Positions 19,559 through 28,014 of a DNA stretch of 64,000 nucleotides are shown here, one piece after another; position 1 is the stretch's first letter; each line of letters begins with the position of its first letter. The position numbers and the translations under genes are program-made. The notes below the pieces were generated by a model. It made no database searches and was not told where the DNA came from. It was given only the letters and a program-made list of their open reading frames with translations. The stretch lies in the NCBI RefSeq assembly GCF_026239735.1, contig NZ_JAPIVT010000021.1, forward strand, positions 1 through 64,000, read 5' to 3'. This DNA is from Pedobacter sp. MC2016-05 (GTDB taxonomy: Bacteria; Bacteroidota; Bacteroidia; Sphingobacteriales; Sphingobacteriaceae).

Positions 19559-20212
19559 TTAATCGACGGTAATTTTGCTTTCATAAATAATTTTGCTGGC
19601 AACGCGTCTGCCATTTACTATTGCAGGTGAAAATTCAAAATCTTCCTCTCTAAGTCTATTTAGATTTATTGTATCTATTTTTTCGTTGCCCGCCGATACG
19701 ATTCTAGTTTCGTATTTTATCAACCTGCCATTATCATCCAAATGGAAAATATAAAATAATTCATGTACTCCACGAAAACTTCTAATATTTGAGGGTATCT
19801 TAAAAAAATCGAGAAGGTAGTACATAGCATACGTAAAGCCTCCAATTTTAGCTGGATATACTAGCTTATCGCCTGTTTTCAGTGAATCAATTACACAGTT
19901 CAGGTTTTTAGTTGATGCATTATATTCTACTTTTTTTGTTGTGTAGTTATAAATTTGTTCAAGGCTATCTTTGCGATCGAAAAACCTCCATCTGCCATAA
20001 CGCTTGTCAGCTTTATAGATGCCCGATGCGATAACTTTTCTGCCAGATTTTATTTCAGCTTCTCCATTTCTGATGTACTTTTTGGATTTTAGTTCTGTAG
20101 CGTGTTCAATCGTTCCCCGAATAATTCTGTAATAAGTTCTTGTAGAATCACTTTTTTGCGCAAAGGTTGCGAGGCTTGAGATTATGATGAGGAGAGTAAC
20201 GAGCGTTTTCAT
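19559..20212 (-). CDS. Exported MORN/TonB-like hypothetical protein
   Basis: A 217-residue protein with a signal peptide (MKTLVTLLIIISSLATFAQ). The middle contains a MORN/YwqK-like turn (SGIYKADKRYGRWRFFDRKD). The end (FHLDDNGRLIKYETRIV, then FSPAIVNGRRVASKIIYESKI) resembles the C-terminal fold of TonB-like proteins common in Bacteroidota. No function can be given. It stands 80 bp downstream of the ABC-F gene, separated from it by a terminator. Confidence 0.65.
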   Translation of the reverse strand: MKTLVTLLIIISSLATFAQKSDSTRTYYRIIRGTIEHATELKSKKYIRNGEAEIKSGRKVIASGIYKADKRYGRWRFFDRKDSLEQIYNYTTKKVEYNASTKNLNCVIDSLKTGDKLVYPAKIGGFTYAMYYLLDFFKIPSNIRSFRGVHELFYIFHLDDNGRLIKYETRIVSAGNEKIDTINLNRLREEDFEFSPAIVNGRRVASKIIYESKITVD

Positions 20213-20235
20213 AGAACTTGATTAGTCTATAAAGA

Positions 20236-20268
20236 AAAAGCGTTTTGAGTTAATATCAAAACGCTTTT
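20236..20268 (-). terminator. Terminator of the ABC-F gene
   Basis: A perfect 13-bp stem AAAAGCGTTTTGA / TCAAAACGCTTTT has a 7-base loop. A T-rich tail is present on the minus strand. Confidence 0.85.
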
Positions 20269-20292
20269 CAAAATATATTTTAGTAGTAACTA

Positions 20293-21915
20293 TTATGCGT
20301 ACATTTCCTCACGCAGTTTTGCAACATCAGGGCTGTTAATATACTCATCGTAAGTCATCAACTTATCAATAGTACCCTTTGGCGTAATCTCAATAATTCT
20401 GTTTGCCACCGTTTCCGTTAACTGGTGATCTCGTGAAGTAAACAGAATGGTTCCTTTAAAATCTTTCATACCATTGTTCAACGCTTCGATTGATTCTAAA
20501 TCCAAGTGGTTGGTTGGCTCATCGAACATTAAAAGATTGGCCTGTTGCAACATCATTCTAGAGAACATGCAACGCATTTTTTCTCCTCCCGAAAGTACTT
20601 TTACGTTTTTCAATACCTCTTCGCCAGAGAATAACATCCGGCCTAAAAAGCTGCGTACAAACTGCTCATCTGCATCAGTTCCAGAGTATTCACGTAACCA
20701 ATCGACAAGATTTTCATCTTTTCCATCAAAATATTCAGAGTTATCATTCGGGATATCAGCTGTGCTGATGGTAACACCCCATTTAAATTCGCCTTTATCT
20801 GCTGGCGTTCTTCCTGTTAAAACATCGTAAAATGCTGCGGTAGCTAAACTGTTTTGCGACAACACGGCGATTTTATCGCCTTTATTTACCATGAAGGTTA
20901 CTTTATCGAACAATACACCATCATTTCCTGATTTGCCTAAAGCATCAACCTGTAAAATTTGGTCACCCGCTTCACGCCCGGTATTATTAAAAATAATAGC
21001 AGGATATTTACGGCTCGACGCCTTAATTTCAGTGATATCGATTTTATCTAAAGCTTTTTTACGTGAGGTAGCCTGCTTCGATTTTGACGCATTGGCACTA
21101 AACCTGCGAATAAATTCCTGCAGCTCCTTCACCTTATCCTCCATCTTCTTGTTCTGGTCGCTACGTTGTTTTAACGCCAACTGACTCGATTCGTACCAGA
21201 AGGTATAGTTACCAGTATAGATACTCATCTTCGCGAAATCAATATCCACAATATGCGTACAAACGGCATCTAAAAAGTGCCTGTCGTGACTTACCACTAA
21301 CACAATATTCTGGTAATCTGCCAAGAAATTTTCCAACCAGGCAATCGTTTCGATGTCCAAATCGTTGGTAGGCTCATCGAGTAATAAAATATCTGGGTTA
21401 CCAAATAATGCCTGAGCTAACAAAACCCGTACTTTTTGGGTATTATCCAGCTCTTTCAGCAATTTATAGTGGTTGTCTTCCGTAATACCAAGGTTGCTCA
21501 ACATGGTTGCTGCGTTGCTTTCCATGTTCCAACCATCCATTTCAGCAAAGATATTTTCCAACTCTCCGGCACGCTCGCCATCCTTTTCGGTAAAATCTTC
21601 TTTCATGTAAATGGCATCTTTTTCTTTCATGATGGCATACAGTTCTTTGTGGCCAATCATCACCGTTTCCAATACCGAAACCTCATCAAATTCGTAGTGA
21701 TTTTGCTTTAAAACCGCCATTCTTTCGCCTGGAGTAAAGGCAACGCTACCCGAAGTCTGGTTTACTTCACCCGATAAAATTTTCAGGAAAGTAGATTTAC
21801 CTGCGCCGTTAGCTCCAATTACACCGTAGCAGTTGCCCTGGGTAAACTTTAAGTTAACATCTTCAAATAATGTGCGTTTGCCGTATCGTAATGATAAATT
21901 AGAAACTGAAATCAT
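20293..21915 (-). CDS. ABC-F family ATPase, YbiT-like
   Basis: A 540-residue soluble twin-ATPase of the ABC-F class, which acts on ribosomes. The overall order, including the linker with RRFSANASKSKQATSR, matches E. coli YbiT. The first ATPase domain is canonical: Walker A GANGAGKST (about 35-43) and LLLDEPTNDLD with VVSHDRHFLD. The second keeps the signature VLSGGEKMR and LMFDEPTNHLD, but its Walker A position reads LSQNSLATAAF, lacking Gly-Lys-Ser/Thr, and its switch region is TSRDHQLTE. The protein probably hydrolyses ATP at only one composite site. Confidence 0.9.
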   Translation of the reverse strand: MISVSNLSLRYGKRTLFEDVNLKFTQGNCYGVIGANGAGKSTFLKILSGEVNQTSGSVAFTPGERMAVLKQNHYEFDEVSVLETVMIGHKELYAIMKEKDAIYMKEDFTEKDGERAGELENIFAEMDGWNMESNAATMLSNLGITEDNHYKLLKELDNTQKVRVLLAQALFGNPDILLLDEPTNDLDIETIAWLENFLADYQNIVLVVSHDRHFLDAVCTHIVDIDFAKMSIYTGNYTFWYESSQLALKQRSDQNKKMEDKVKELQEFIRRFSANASKSKQATSRKKALDKIDITEIKASSRKYPAIIFNNTGREAGDQILQVDALGKSGNDGVLFDKVTFMVNKGDKIAVLSQNSLATAAFYDVLTGRTPADKGEFKWGVTISTADIPNDNSEYFDGKDENLVDWLREYSGTDADEQFVRSFLGRMLFSGEEVLKNVKVLSGGEKMRCMFSRMMLQQANLLMFDEPTNHLDLESIEALNNGMKDFKGTILFTSRDHQLTETVANRIIEITPKGTIDKLMTYDEYINSPDVAKLREEMYA

Positions 21916-22746
21916 AATAAATAGAAATAAGCCGCAAAGATAGGGTTTATAGTCCGAAGAGAAAAGGCAATAGTGGGGTAGTGTTTGCTTTTATTTGAAA
22001 ATCAGTGTTCAGTACTTCATTGCAATAGCAGTCCCGCTTTCCCTCCAATCTTTTTGTTTCTGTCGGAAAAATATGTTAAGATTCTACAACAAAAAGTATT
22101 TCCGTTCAATCTGGTTTATTAAACAAAGTAATGGGCTTCGAATGGAAAAATGGCCCAAATCCTCAGATTCAATTTTTTACTAATTTGGAAATTAAAAATC
22201 ATCTTCCCGAACTTTTTTCGACAGTCAGTTAATGATTCAATAAATTAACTATAGTTAAAAGATTTCTCCGCTTCGATAGAAAGGACGATAAGTGCAACTC
22301 AAATCGCTAATAAATAACCACCCCCGAACCCCTCCTTGAAAGTAAGGAGGGGAGCTGGAAACTACTCATTTTAACGTTATGGGTATATTGAAGTAGGTGG
22401 GTTTACAGTACCAAACCCAAATTTGCGTAAATATATAACCTTACTACTAGCAGTTCCCCTCCTAAGTTAGGAGGGGTTAGGGGTGGTAAATGTGTTCATC
22501 TATCTTGCTAAAATGCAAGGGTTCAGAAGGTGGTTTTGTTAAATTGGACTCTACAGGTAGCTTGTTTGAGCGAAGTATTCATCAACCTTCCTCCGCTTAT
22601 AGGTAAATGATTCAGGGTCATAATCATTTAGTATAATTTACCAATTTGTTTCTTTGAAACCATAAGCGATGATGTTGCATTTTTCTTGTTCATTGCCTTC
22701 GGCTTCAGCCGACGGAACTAAAAAAAATACCTAATTTTATGGTGCG
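21916..22746. other. Long intergenic region with inverted repeat pair
   Basis: No credible gene in 830 bp. It holds an inverted pair of G+C-rich repeats (22317-22357 and 22459-22492; separate entry) and a short sequence GATTTCTCCGCTTCG at 22260 that recurs as GATTTCTCCACTTCGG near 42834. The rest is A+T-rich. Confidence 0.6.
22317..22492. repeat. Inverted pair of CCCCTCCT/AGGAGGGG repeats
   Basis: The left copy (ACCACCCCCGAACCCCTCCT with its own return arm AAGGAGGGGAGCTG) and the right copy (CAGTTCCCCTCC, AGGAGGGGTTAGGGGTGGT) are reverse complements with few differences, about 100 bp apart. Each copy is also a small hairpin. The structure resembles a MITE or a pair of REP elements. Confidence 0.7.
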
Positions 22747-23286
22747 ATGCAAAATATATTAGCTGTCATAAGCCGTCCTGTTGGGAAAGTAGAAGTTGAG
22801 GCGTTGGCCGCCATGGAAATTTTTTCTTCTAAAGATCTAATCGATTTAAGTTTTCATCATCATGAACAAATCTCTTTTAGGGCGGCTTGGATTTTAGAGC
22901 GTGTCTACTCCAATCATCAGGAACGCTTTTTGCCCTTCGCATATTATTTTCTCGAAAAACTCCCTTCACAACAAAATTTATCTTCACTTCGGCATTATGT
23001 CAAAATTTTGGCTTTTATGACGCATAAGAAAGCCACCACGGAAGTGCAAGAATTAGTAATGAACTATAATACTGATTGCATTGTTGAAGTGGTTTTTGCC
23101 TGGCTCATTGACGAAAAGATACCTGTTGCGGTAAAATCGCACTGCTTGAATATTCTGGCCAATTTAATTCCCAAACATCCATGGGTTAGAAACGAATTAA
23201 TTGAAACAATGGAATTTTTAGTGGATCAGGAGAGTATCGCATTCTTTGCTAAAGTAAAGCAGATCAGGAAACAACTAAAAAAGTAG
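22747..23286 (+). CDS. Helical-repeat (HEAT-like) hypothetical protein
   Basis: A 179-residue, almost all-helical protein with HEAT/armadillo-like pairs, for example SFRAAWILERVYSNHQERF, VKSHCLNILANLIPKHPWV and the last helix FFAKVKQIRKQLKK. It has no signal peptide. Such proteins are common in Pedobacter-like genomes as short cytoplasmic scaffolds, but I cannot name a function. The stop codon runs directly into a GAAAGT-type repeat. Confidence 0.7.
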   Translation: MQNILAVISRPVGKVEVEALAAMEIFSSKDLIDLSFHHHEQISFRAAWILERVYSNHQERFLPFAYYFLEKLPSQQNLSSLRHYVKILAFMTHKKATTEVQELVMNYNTDCIVEVVFAWLIDEKIPVAVKSHCLNILANLIPKHPWVRNELIETMEFLVDQESIAFFAKVKQIRKQLKK

Positions 23287-23360
23287 AAAGTGAAAAGTAG
23301 AAAGTTGAGAGTGGAAAGTGAAAAGTGAAATTTTCGAGACAGTGGAAAGTAAAAAGTTTT
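23282..23360. repeat. GAAAGT-type degenerate tandem repeat
   Basis: Repeated units such as GTAGAAAGTGAAAAGTAGA and GTGGAAAGTGAAAAGTG begin at the stop codon of the HEAT-like gene. It is the same class as the repeat at 9977-10045, in the opposite orientation. Confidence 0.7.
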
Positions 23361-23425
23361 AGGTTTTAACACATTTGATATATGCTTTAAGCTGTAATCT
23401 TTTTGCTTTTAACTATTTTTACCAA

Positions 23426-23998
23426 ATGACCAATTACGAAATTGTATCTCAAATTATAAAAGAACGTCGCAGTATTTTTCCAGCGAGTTATATTAAAAAA
23501 GAAATCTCGGTTGAGGTGATCAATCAGATTTTAGAAAGTGCCAATTACGCGCCCACACATAAATTAACCCAACCCTGGCGCTTTACAGTAATTAGAAAAG
23601 CAGGTCTAAAAAAATTAGGGGAGGAGCTTGGAAGACTTTATCAGTCGCACGTTTCTCCGCAACAATTTCTTCAAAAAAAATATGATAGTTTTGCCGAAAA
23701 AACCGGTCAGGCAGATTGTATCATTGCAATTCAACTGGCAGTAAGCGGTAAAATACCCGAATGGGAAGAGTTAGCTGCGGTTTCTTGCGCTGTTCAAAAT
23801 ATGGCCCTAACTGCCGAAAGTTTAAAAGTTGGTGCTTATTGGAGTTCGCCACCATTAATCGATCATCTAGGAGGATTTTTAAGTTTAGACGAAAATGAAA
23901 AATGTATCGGGCTTTTCTATATGGGGTATCATAACGAAAAACCATGGATGCCAAACCGCAGTTCAATGGAAGAAAAAGTAAAGTGGATTGAAGAATAA
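23426..23998 (+). CDS. Nitroreductase family protein
   Basis: A 190-residue flavoprotein of the nitroreductase (NfnB/YdjA-like) family. RRSIFPASY near the N-terminus and YAPTHKLTQPWRFTVI (about 38-53) form the FMN-binding signature. AAVSCAVQNMALTAESLKVGAYWSS (about 125-150) is the conserved helix and WSS turn, and CIGLFYMGYH forms part of the C-terminal strand. It probably reduces quinone- or nitro-type substrates with NAD(P)H. The start is the ATG at 23426 (MTNYEIV), not an earlier in-frame codon at 23375. Confidence 0.85.
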   Translation: MTNYEIVSQIIKERRSIFPASYIKKEISVEVINQILESANYAPTHKLTQPWRFTVIRKAGLKKLGEELGRLYQSHVSPQQFLQKKYDSFAEKTGQADCIIAIQLAVSGKIPEWEELAAVSCAVQNMALTAESLKVGAYWSSPPLIDHLGGFLSLDENEKCIGLFYMGYHNEKPWMPNRSSMEEKVKWIEE

Positions 23999-24087
23999 GT
24001 CTGGAGTTATTAGGCGTAAGTCGCAAGTCTCTTTGCTAGTTTCCATCATTTATTTTTCAATATTCATTTAATATTTTTCCCTAAAAT

Positions 24088-24540
24088 ATGTCAACATTAA
24101 AATCTCAACTTTATCAGTTGTGCTTAACTTTTATTCAAAATAGAATAGAAAATATTGAGTATTCCATGCTGCAAGCCAGGCAGGCATCAAACGACGATAC
24201 GAAAAGTAGTGCTGGCGATAAATACGAAACTACGCGTGAAATGATGCAGCAGGAAATGGATAGAAACAGCAAATTGCTTTATGAGGCGGGTCAGCAAAAA
24301 ATCGCTTTACAGCAAATTGAAAATGTTGATACAGCCAAGGAAGTAAAAAATGGTAGTTTGGTTTTAACTTCTGAGGGCAATTTTTACATCGGCATTAGTG
24401 CTGGCGAATTAAACCTTGAAAACCAAAAATTTATCGCTGTTTCTCAAGCGGCACCCATCGGAAGAGCGTTTATTGGGCGTAAAGTAGGCGACGAAATCAG
24501 CTTTAATGGAAATAAGTACTTGATCAAAGAAATTCTTTAG
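24088..24540 (+). CDS. GreA/GreB C-terminal-like coiled-coil protein
   Basis: A 150-residue protein with a helical N-terminal half (about residues 5-75) containing SSAGDKYETTREMMQQEM, followed by a small beta domain with LVLTSEGNFYIGIS and SQAAPIGRAFIGRKVGDEI. The last motif is the pattern of the GreA/GreB C-terminal (FKBP-like) domain. Bacteroidota copies have sometimes been labelled 3-oxoacyl-ACP synthase, which the sequence does not support. A role at RNA polymerase is possible but unproven. Confidence 0.75.
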   Translation: MSTLKSQLYQLCLTFIQNRIENIEYSMLQARQASNDDTKSSAGDKYETTREMMQQEMDRNSKLLYEAGQQKIALQQIENVDTAKEVKNGSLVLTSEGNFYIGISAGELNLENQKFIAVSQAAPIGRAFIGRKVGDEISFNGNKYLIKEIL

Positions 24541-24578
24541 GTTTTCTTCGGTGGAGATTCTAGAAATTCGTTATTGGT

Positions 24579-24628
24579 TTGTGGATTTTTAAATCCACAA
24601 TTCTAGTGTCTGGATTGCAAATCCAGAC
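24579..24628. repeat. Two adjacent palindromes
   Basis: TTGTGGATTT/AAATCCACAA is a perfect 10-bp stem (24579-24600). It is followed at once by GTCTGGATT/AATCCAGAC (24608-24628). Both contain the core GGATT...AATCC, and copies of TTCTAG flank the first. It lies between convergent genes; no T-run follows, so it is not a typical terminator. Confidence 0.65.
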
Positions 24629-24658
24629 CAGCGAGCCATCAAAACTTTATCAGCATCA

Positions 24659-25828
24659 TTAACTTATTCCGAGTCTTTTTGCGAAATCAGGTATTAAATA
24701 GGTTTTTAACTCGCTAAAAGGAATAAATACAACAATCTGGCCTTGAGCGTAACTGGCAACCTCGTAAGGGTTATACATAAACGCCAGCCCATTTTTATTG
24801 AAGTAAAAGTTATTGTTCGGTTTTAAGAAATTATCGAACAAAACCGTACTGATTTGATCTTGAGGCTTAATATTGTATTGCTTGCGAAGGTTTTTTTCCA
24901 GCAAATCCTGCAGTGAGTTGGAATCAATCTTAACAATATCACTTAATGCCATCTGTTTTTTATTCACTACATCAAGGCAAAACATCGTGCTGCCGTAGTT
25001 ACCATGCGCACCGCCTGTGTATGCATCCGTTAAGAAATCGATAACCACAAAACCATTTTGATTATAGGAGATAGATTGCTGACTGTTGCTCGAGTAGTTC
25101 ATCCATAGCTCATATCCACGATCGGGACCAGATTTTTTTTCCGCTCCAATTTCTTTTTTGTAATCTTCCAGGTAGGTATTTGCAATTTTTTTGAAACCTG
25201 TTGCTCTATCAGCAGTTCCTTTGTCGATTCCCGAAATTAGCTTAAGTTGATCATCTAGCCATTTTCCAGCATCATCATTATTAACTGCCTTTAAATATTC
25301 GAAGCCGATAGTGGCATGGGGCGACTTGTCATTGCCTGCAAAAGCTTTAACAGAATCGGCATATGATCCGGTTGTAAACCGATAACTTCCCTCTGGGTAC
25401 TTTTCTGCAAGTAAAACCGGGAAAGTTTTACTTCCGCTACCATCAGACCAAGTGCCTTTGAAGCCATTACCAGTCCATTTTAATCCTAAATGGTTTTGTT
25501 TTGCATCTTTATCAAAATAATAATCGTAAAAGCTATTCTCAAAAAGTACTACACTATCTTTACCTATCAGGGTATCGATAGACAGGTTTAACCAAGAGCC
25601 CTCGTAAAAATAGTTGCCTTCAATCTCGCCATTTAATCTTTGCAAGTTCATCACAACAGGCTTTCCTTCAATTGTTCCTTCAAGCCTTTTGTAAAAATTT
25701 TCTTTAAGTTCAGTTTTTACAGTAGCCTCTTTGCCAGAATCATCAGTAGCAGCTTTATCGTTTTTGGAACTGTTGCAAGCAAATAAGAGCGCAACACTTA
25801 GGAGCAACAAAAGGAAATTATTTTTCAT
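24659..25828 (-). CDS. DUF4163/DUF3298 domain lipoprotein
   Basis: About 389 residues. A lipoprotein signal ends LLFACNSSKND (Cys near residue 18). The N-terminal part (to about residue 150) is a beta-rich domain. The C-terminal half carries SIGFEYLKAVN-type DUF4163 features and the DUF3298 signature DFLTDAYTGGAHGNYGS (about 270-286) with NPYEVASYAQGQIVVFIPF near the end, as in PdaC and RsiV. It may bind or sense peptidoglycan or lysozyme; in this organism no partner is adjacent. Start chosen at the ATG at 25828; one three codons earlier is also possible. Confidence 0.8.
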   Translation of the reverse strand: MKNNFLLLLLSVALLFACNSSKNDKAATDDSGKEATVKTELKENFYKRLEGTIEGKPVVMNLQRLNGEIEGNYFYEGSWLNLSIDTLIGKDSVVLFENSFYDYYFDKDAKQNHLGLKWTGNGFKGTWSDGSGSKTFPVLLAEKYPEGSYRFTTGSYADSVKAFAGNDKSPHATIGFEYLKAVNNDDAGKWLDDQLKLISGIDKGTADRATGFKKIANTYLEDYKKEIGAEKKSGPDRGYELWMNYSSNSQQSISYNQNGFVVIDFLTDAYTGGAHGNYGSTMFCLDVVNKKQMALSDIVKIDSNSLQDLLEKNLRKQYNIKPQDQISTVLFDNFLKPNNNFYFNKNGLAFMYNPYEVASYAQGQIVVFIPFSELKTYLIPDFAKRLGIS

Positions 25829-25895
25829 CTGTATCAATAAATTTTTTTGAGGGATAAAAAGGTTTTATCTTAATCTACATCAGTTACAGATAGAA

Positions 25896-26807
25896 CTAGC
25901 TTTTTGTTTTATTAAAGCTTTTATTAATGCTATAATACAGGTTTTTAGCTGAATATCTCCCTGGATCTATGATGCGGCGGATGGTGTAAAGTGGATAATT
26001 CTCATCCCTTGCTGTAGATAAAATAAAAGCCGCTTTAAATCCATGCTCTTTCAGTTTATGCAAATTTGCCGCTTTGAAAACGCCATAAGGATAGGCGAAA
26101 TATTCGACCTTTTTCCCGATTATCTCCTCAAGTTTTTTTGTCGGTTCGTCTATCTGGGTTTCCCAATCCTCTTCGGTAAACTGTGCAAAGTTTTTATGAT
26201 CGTAGGTATGACTGGCAATGGTATTTCCCTCGTCAGCCAATTGCTTAATGTTTTCTTTGGTCATATAACTGATGCGGCCTTTTCTTCCGATAGAAACCGT
26301 CATGATGAAATAAACCCCTTTAAAACCATATTTTTTAAGGGTAGAATTCCCAACTGTAAACTGATCCATGTCCGTATCATCAAAAGTGATCATGATTGGC
26401 TTTTCAGGTAGTTTAGTTCCATAAACCAAATAATTGTAAAGTTGAGCGGGAAGCACTGTGTGGTACCCGCTATCGGCCAGCATTTTGACGTGTTGCTTAA
26501 ATTTATCAGGAGAAATGATATCATCACCAGCTCGTTTGCTATCGCTGGCTAAAGCATTTCTAATCTGGTGATAACATAATACCGGCACTTCTCTCCGGGC
26601 CAGGATTGTTTTCGCATCAGCGGGTTTTACTTCGGCTTTTGTGGTGTCGGGTACAGCTGTAACTGCATTATTTTTTTGTTCAGATTTTTTTTCAGCGCTA
26701 TTGCTGTTGCACGAAGCTAATGTTAATCCAATCGATGTGATCAGCAGAAGGCGTTGAGCATTTTGTTTGAGATTCGAGATCAATTTTTGATGTATTTTAC
26801 TGATCAA
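25896..26807 (-). CDS. Polysaccharide deacetylase lipoprotein (copy 1)
   Basis: A 303-residue NodB-fold hydrolase, exported as a lipoprotein (LTLASCNSNS, Cys near residue 33). Motif 1 is ITFDDTD (about 140-146), where the DD pair supplies base and metal ligand. Motif 2 is ASHTYDH with two His ligands, and then YFAYPYGVFK. PVLCYHQIRN opens the domain. It probably deacetylates an extracellular polysaccharide or peptidoglycan. It shares most motifs with the next gene, so the two are a tandem duplication. Confidence 0.87.
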   Translation of the reverse strand: MISKIHQKLISNLKQNAQRLLLITSIGLTLASCNSNSAEKKSEQKNNAVTAVPDTTKAEVKPADAKTILARREVPVLCYHQIRNALASDSKRAGDDIISPDKFKQHVKMLADSGYHTVLPAQLYNYLVYGTKLPEKPIMITFDDTDMDQFTVGNSTLKKYGFKGVYFIMTVSIGRKGRISYMTKENIKQLADEGNTIASHTYDHKNFAQFTEEDWETQIDEPTKKLEEIIGKKVEYFAYPYGVFKAANLHKLKEHGFKAAFILSTARDENYPLYTIRRIIDPGRYSAKNLYYSINKSFNKTKS

Positions 26808-26929
26808 AGATACTGCGTTTTCAGATAAAATAAATTCTTTTTCAAAGGCATCCTATTCTTTATTACTAATGCCAGATTTTAAACCACGGACCTTTAAATC
26901 AAATTCAATTGAACTTCGTTTATAAAACA

Positions 26930-26953
26930 AAACCCCGACTTTCGACGAGGTTT
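26930..26953 (-). terminator. Terminator of deacetylase copy 2
   Basis: On the minus strand AAACCTCG pairs with CGGGGTTT (one T-G pair), followed by TTGTTTTAT. It separates the two deacetylase genes, so they are probably transcribed separately. Confidence 0.7.
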
Positions 26954-26960
26954 ATGATTA

Positions 26961-27839
26961 TTAAAAACTATTTTTAATGCTGTTGCTTAATGTTTTAGGA
27001 CTCCAATAGCCGCTTGCAATAATTCTACGGATGGTAAATAATGGATCCTTTTCATCGCGTTTGGTAGATAGTTGATAAGCCATTCTAAAACCACGTTTTT
27101 TTAATTCAGGAATTCCTTCGGCATTCCATAATCCAAACGGATAAGCAAACTCCGTCATTTTTTTACCCGTAATTTCTTCTAAACGTTTTGTTGGTTTATC
27201 TAACTGCTCCTCCCAATCTTTACCTGCGTATTTTTTAAAGTTTTTATGGTCATAGGTATGAGAACCAATCACGTTTCCTTCATCAGAAAGTTGCTTAATC
27301 TGGTCACTGCTCATGTAATCAACAAATTTTCCTTTTTTGCCAATGGAAACAGTCATGATGAAATAGACGGCTTTATAGCCTAGTTTCTTTAAAGTTGGGT
27401 TTACGATGGTAAACTGATCTAAATCCGTATCATCAAAAGTTAACATGATAGGCTTGCTCGGTAGGGCTGCACCCGTATTTAGGTAGGCATAAAGCTGATC
27501 GGGCAAAATGGTGTGGTAGCCACTATCGGCTAACATTTTCATTTGGTCTTTGAAGTTTTGAATCTCTACGATATAATCTTTACCCACTTTGCCATCAGTT
27601 GGTTTCCAGTTTCTTACCTGGTGATAACACAAAATAGGCACTTGTTTCCTGGCTAGAATCGTTTTCGCATCTGCCACTTTTATCTTCGATACATCAGCAG
27701 CAGTTTCCGTGTTTTCTACCGATGTGGATGCTTGTGCTGTAGAATCCTTACCATCAACATCGCTGGTTTGAGATTTAGATTGACAGCTTGTAAATAATAT
27801 TATTCCAGCTGATATAATCGTCAATAATTTGTATTTCAT
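26961..27839 (-). CDS. Polysaccharide deacetylase lipoprotein (copy 2)
   Basis: A 292-residue paralogue of the downstream gene with the same order of motifs: ILFTSCQSKS lipobox, PILCYHQVRN, LTFDDTDLDQF, VYFIMTVSIGKKGK, GSHTYDHKNFKK and EFAYPFGLWN. The N-terminal linker differs (TSVENTETAADVSK), while the phrase DAKTILARK just before the domain is kept in both. Same predicted reaction: metal-dependent N- or O-deacetylation outside the cytoplasm. Confidence 0.87.
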   Translation of the reverse strand: MKYKLLTIISAGIILFTSCQSKSQTSDVDGKDSTAQASTSVENTETAADVSKIKVADAKTILARKQVPILCYHQVRNWKPTDGKVGKDYIVEIQNFKDQMKMLADSGYHTILPDQLYAYLNTGAALPSKPIMLTFDDTDLDQFTIVNPTLKKLGYKAVYFIMTVSIGKKGKFVDYMSSDQIKQLSDEGNVIGSHTYDHKNFKKYAGKDWEEQLDKPTKRLEEITGKKMTEFAYPFGLWNAEGIPELKKRGFRMAYQLSTKRDEKDPLFTIRRIIASGYWSPKTLSNSIKNSF

Positions 27840-28014
27840 ATTTATGTATATGTCTACAAAACTATAAATTCTGCTAAGTTATTATACAGGTAAACAACCG
27901 TTGTTGATAAATATTTTCACAATGAGAAAATAAAGCTAGCTAACTGTTTTATTACAATCTGCGGGGATATAATCAGCTTTTATTAAATAATTTAGCGGCT
28001 CATAACCCACTTTG

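Noticed and set aside
21995..22183. Plus-strand frame of 62 codons in the long gap
   Set aside because: Low-complexity, Phe/Ser-rich and without a plausible start; probably chance.
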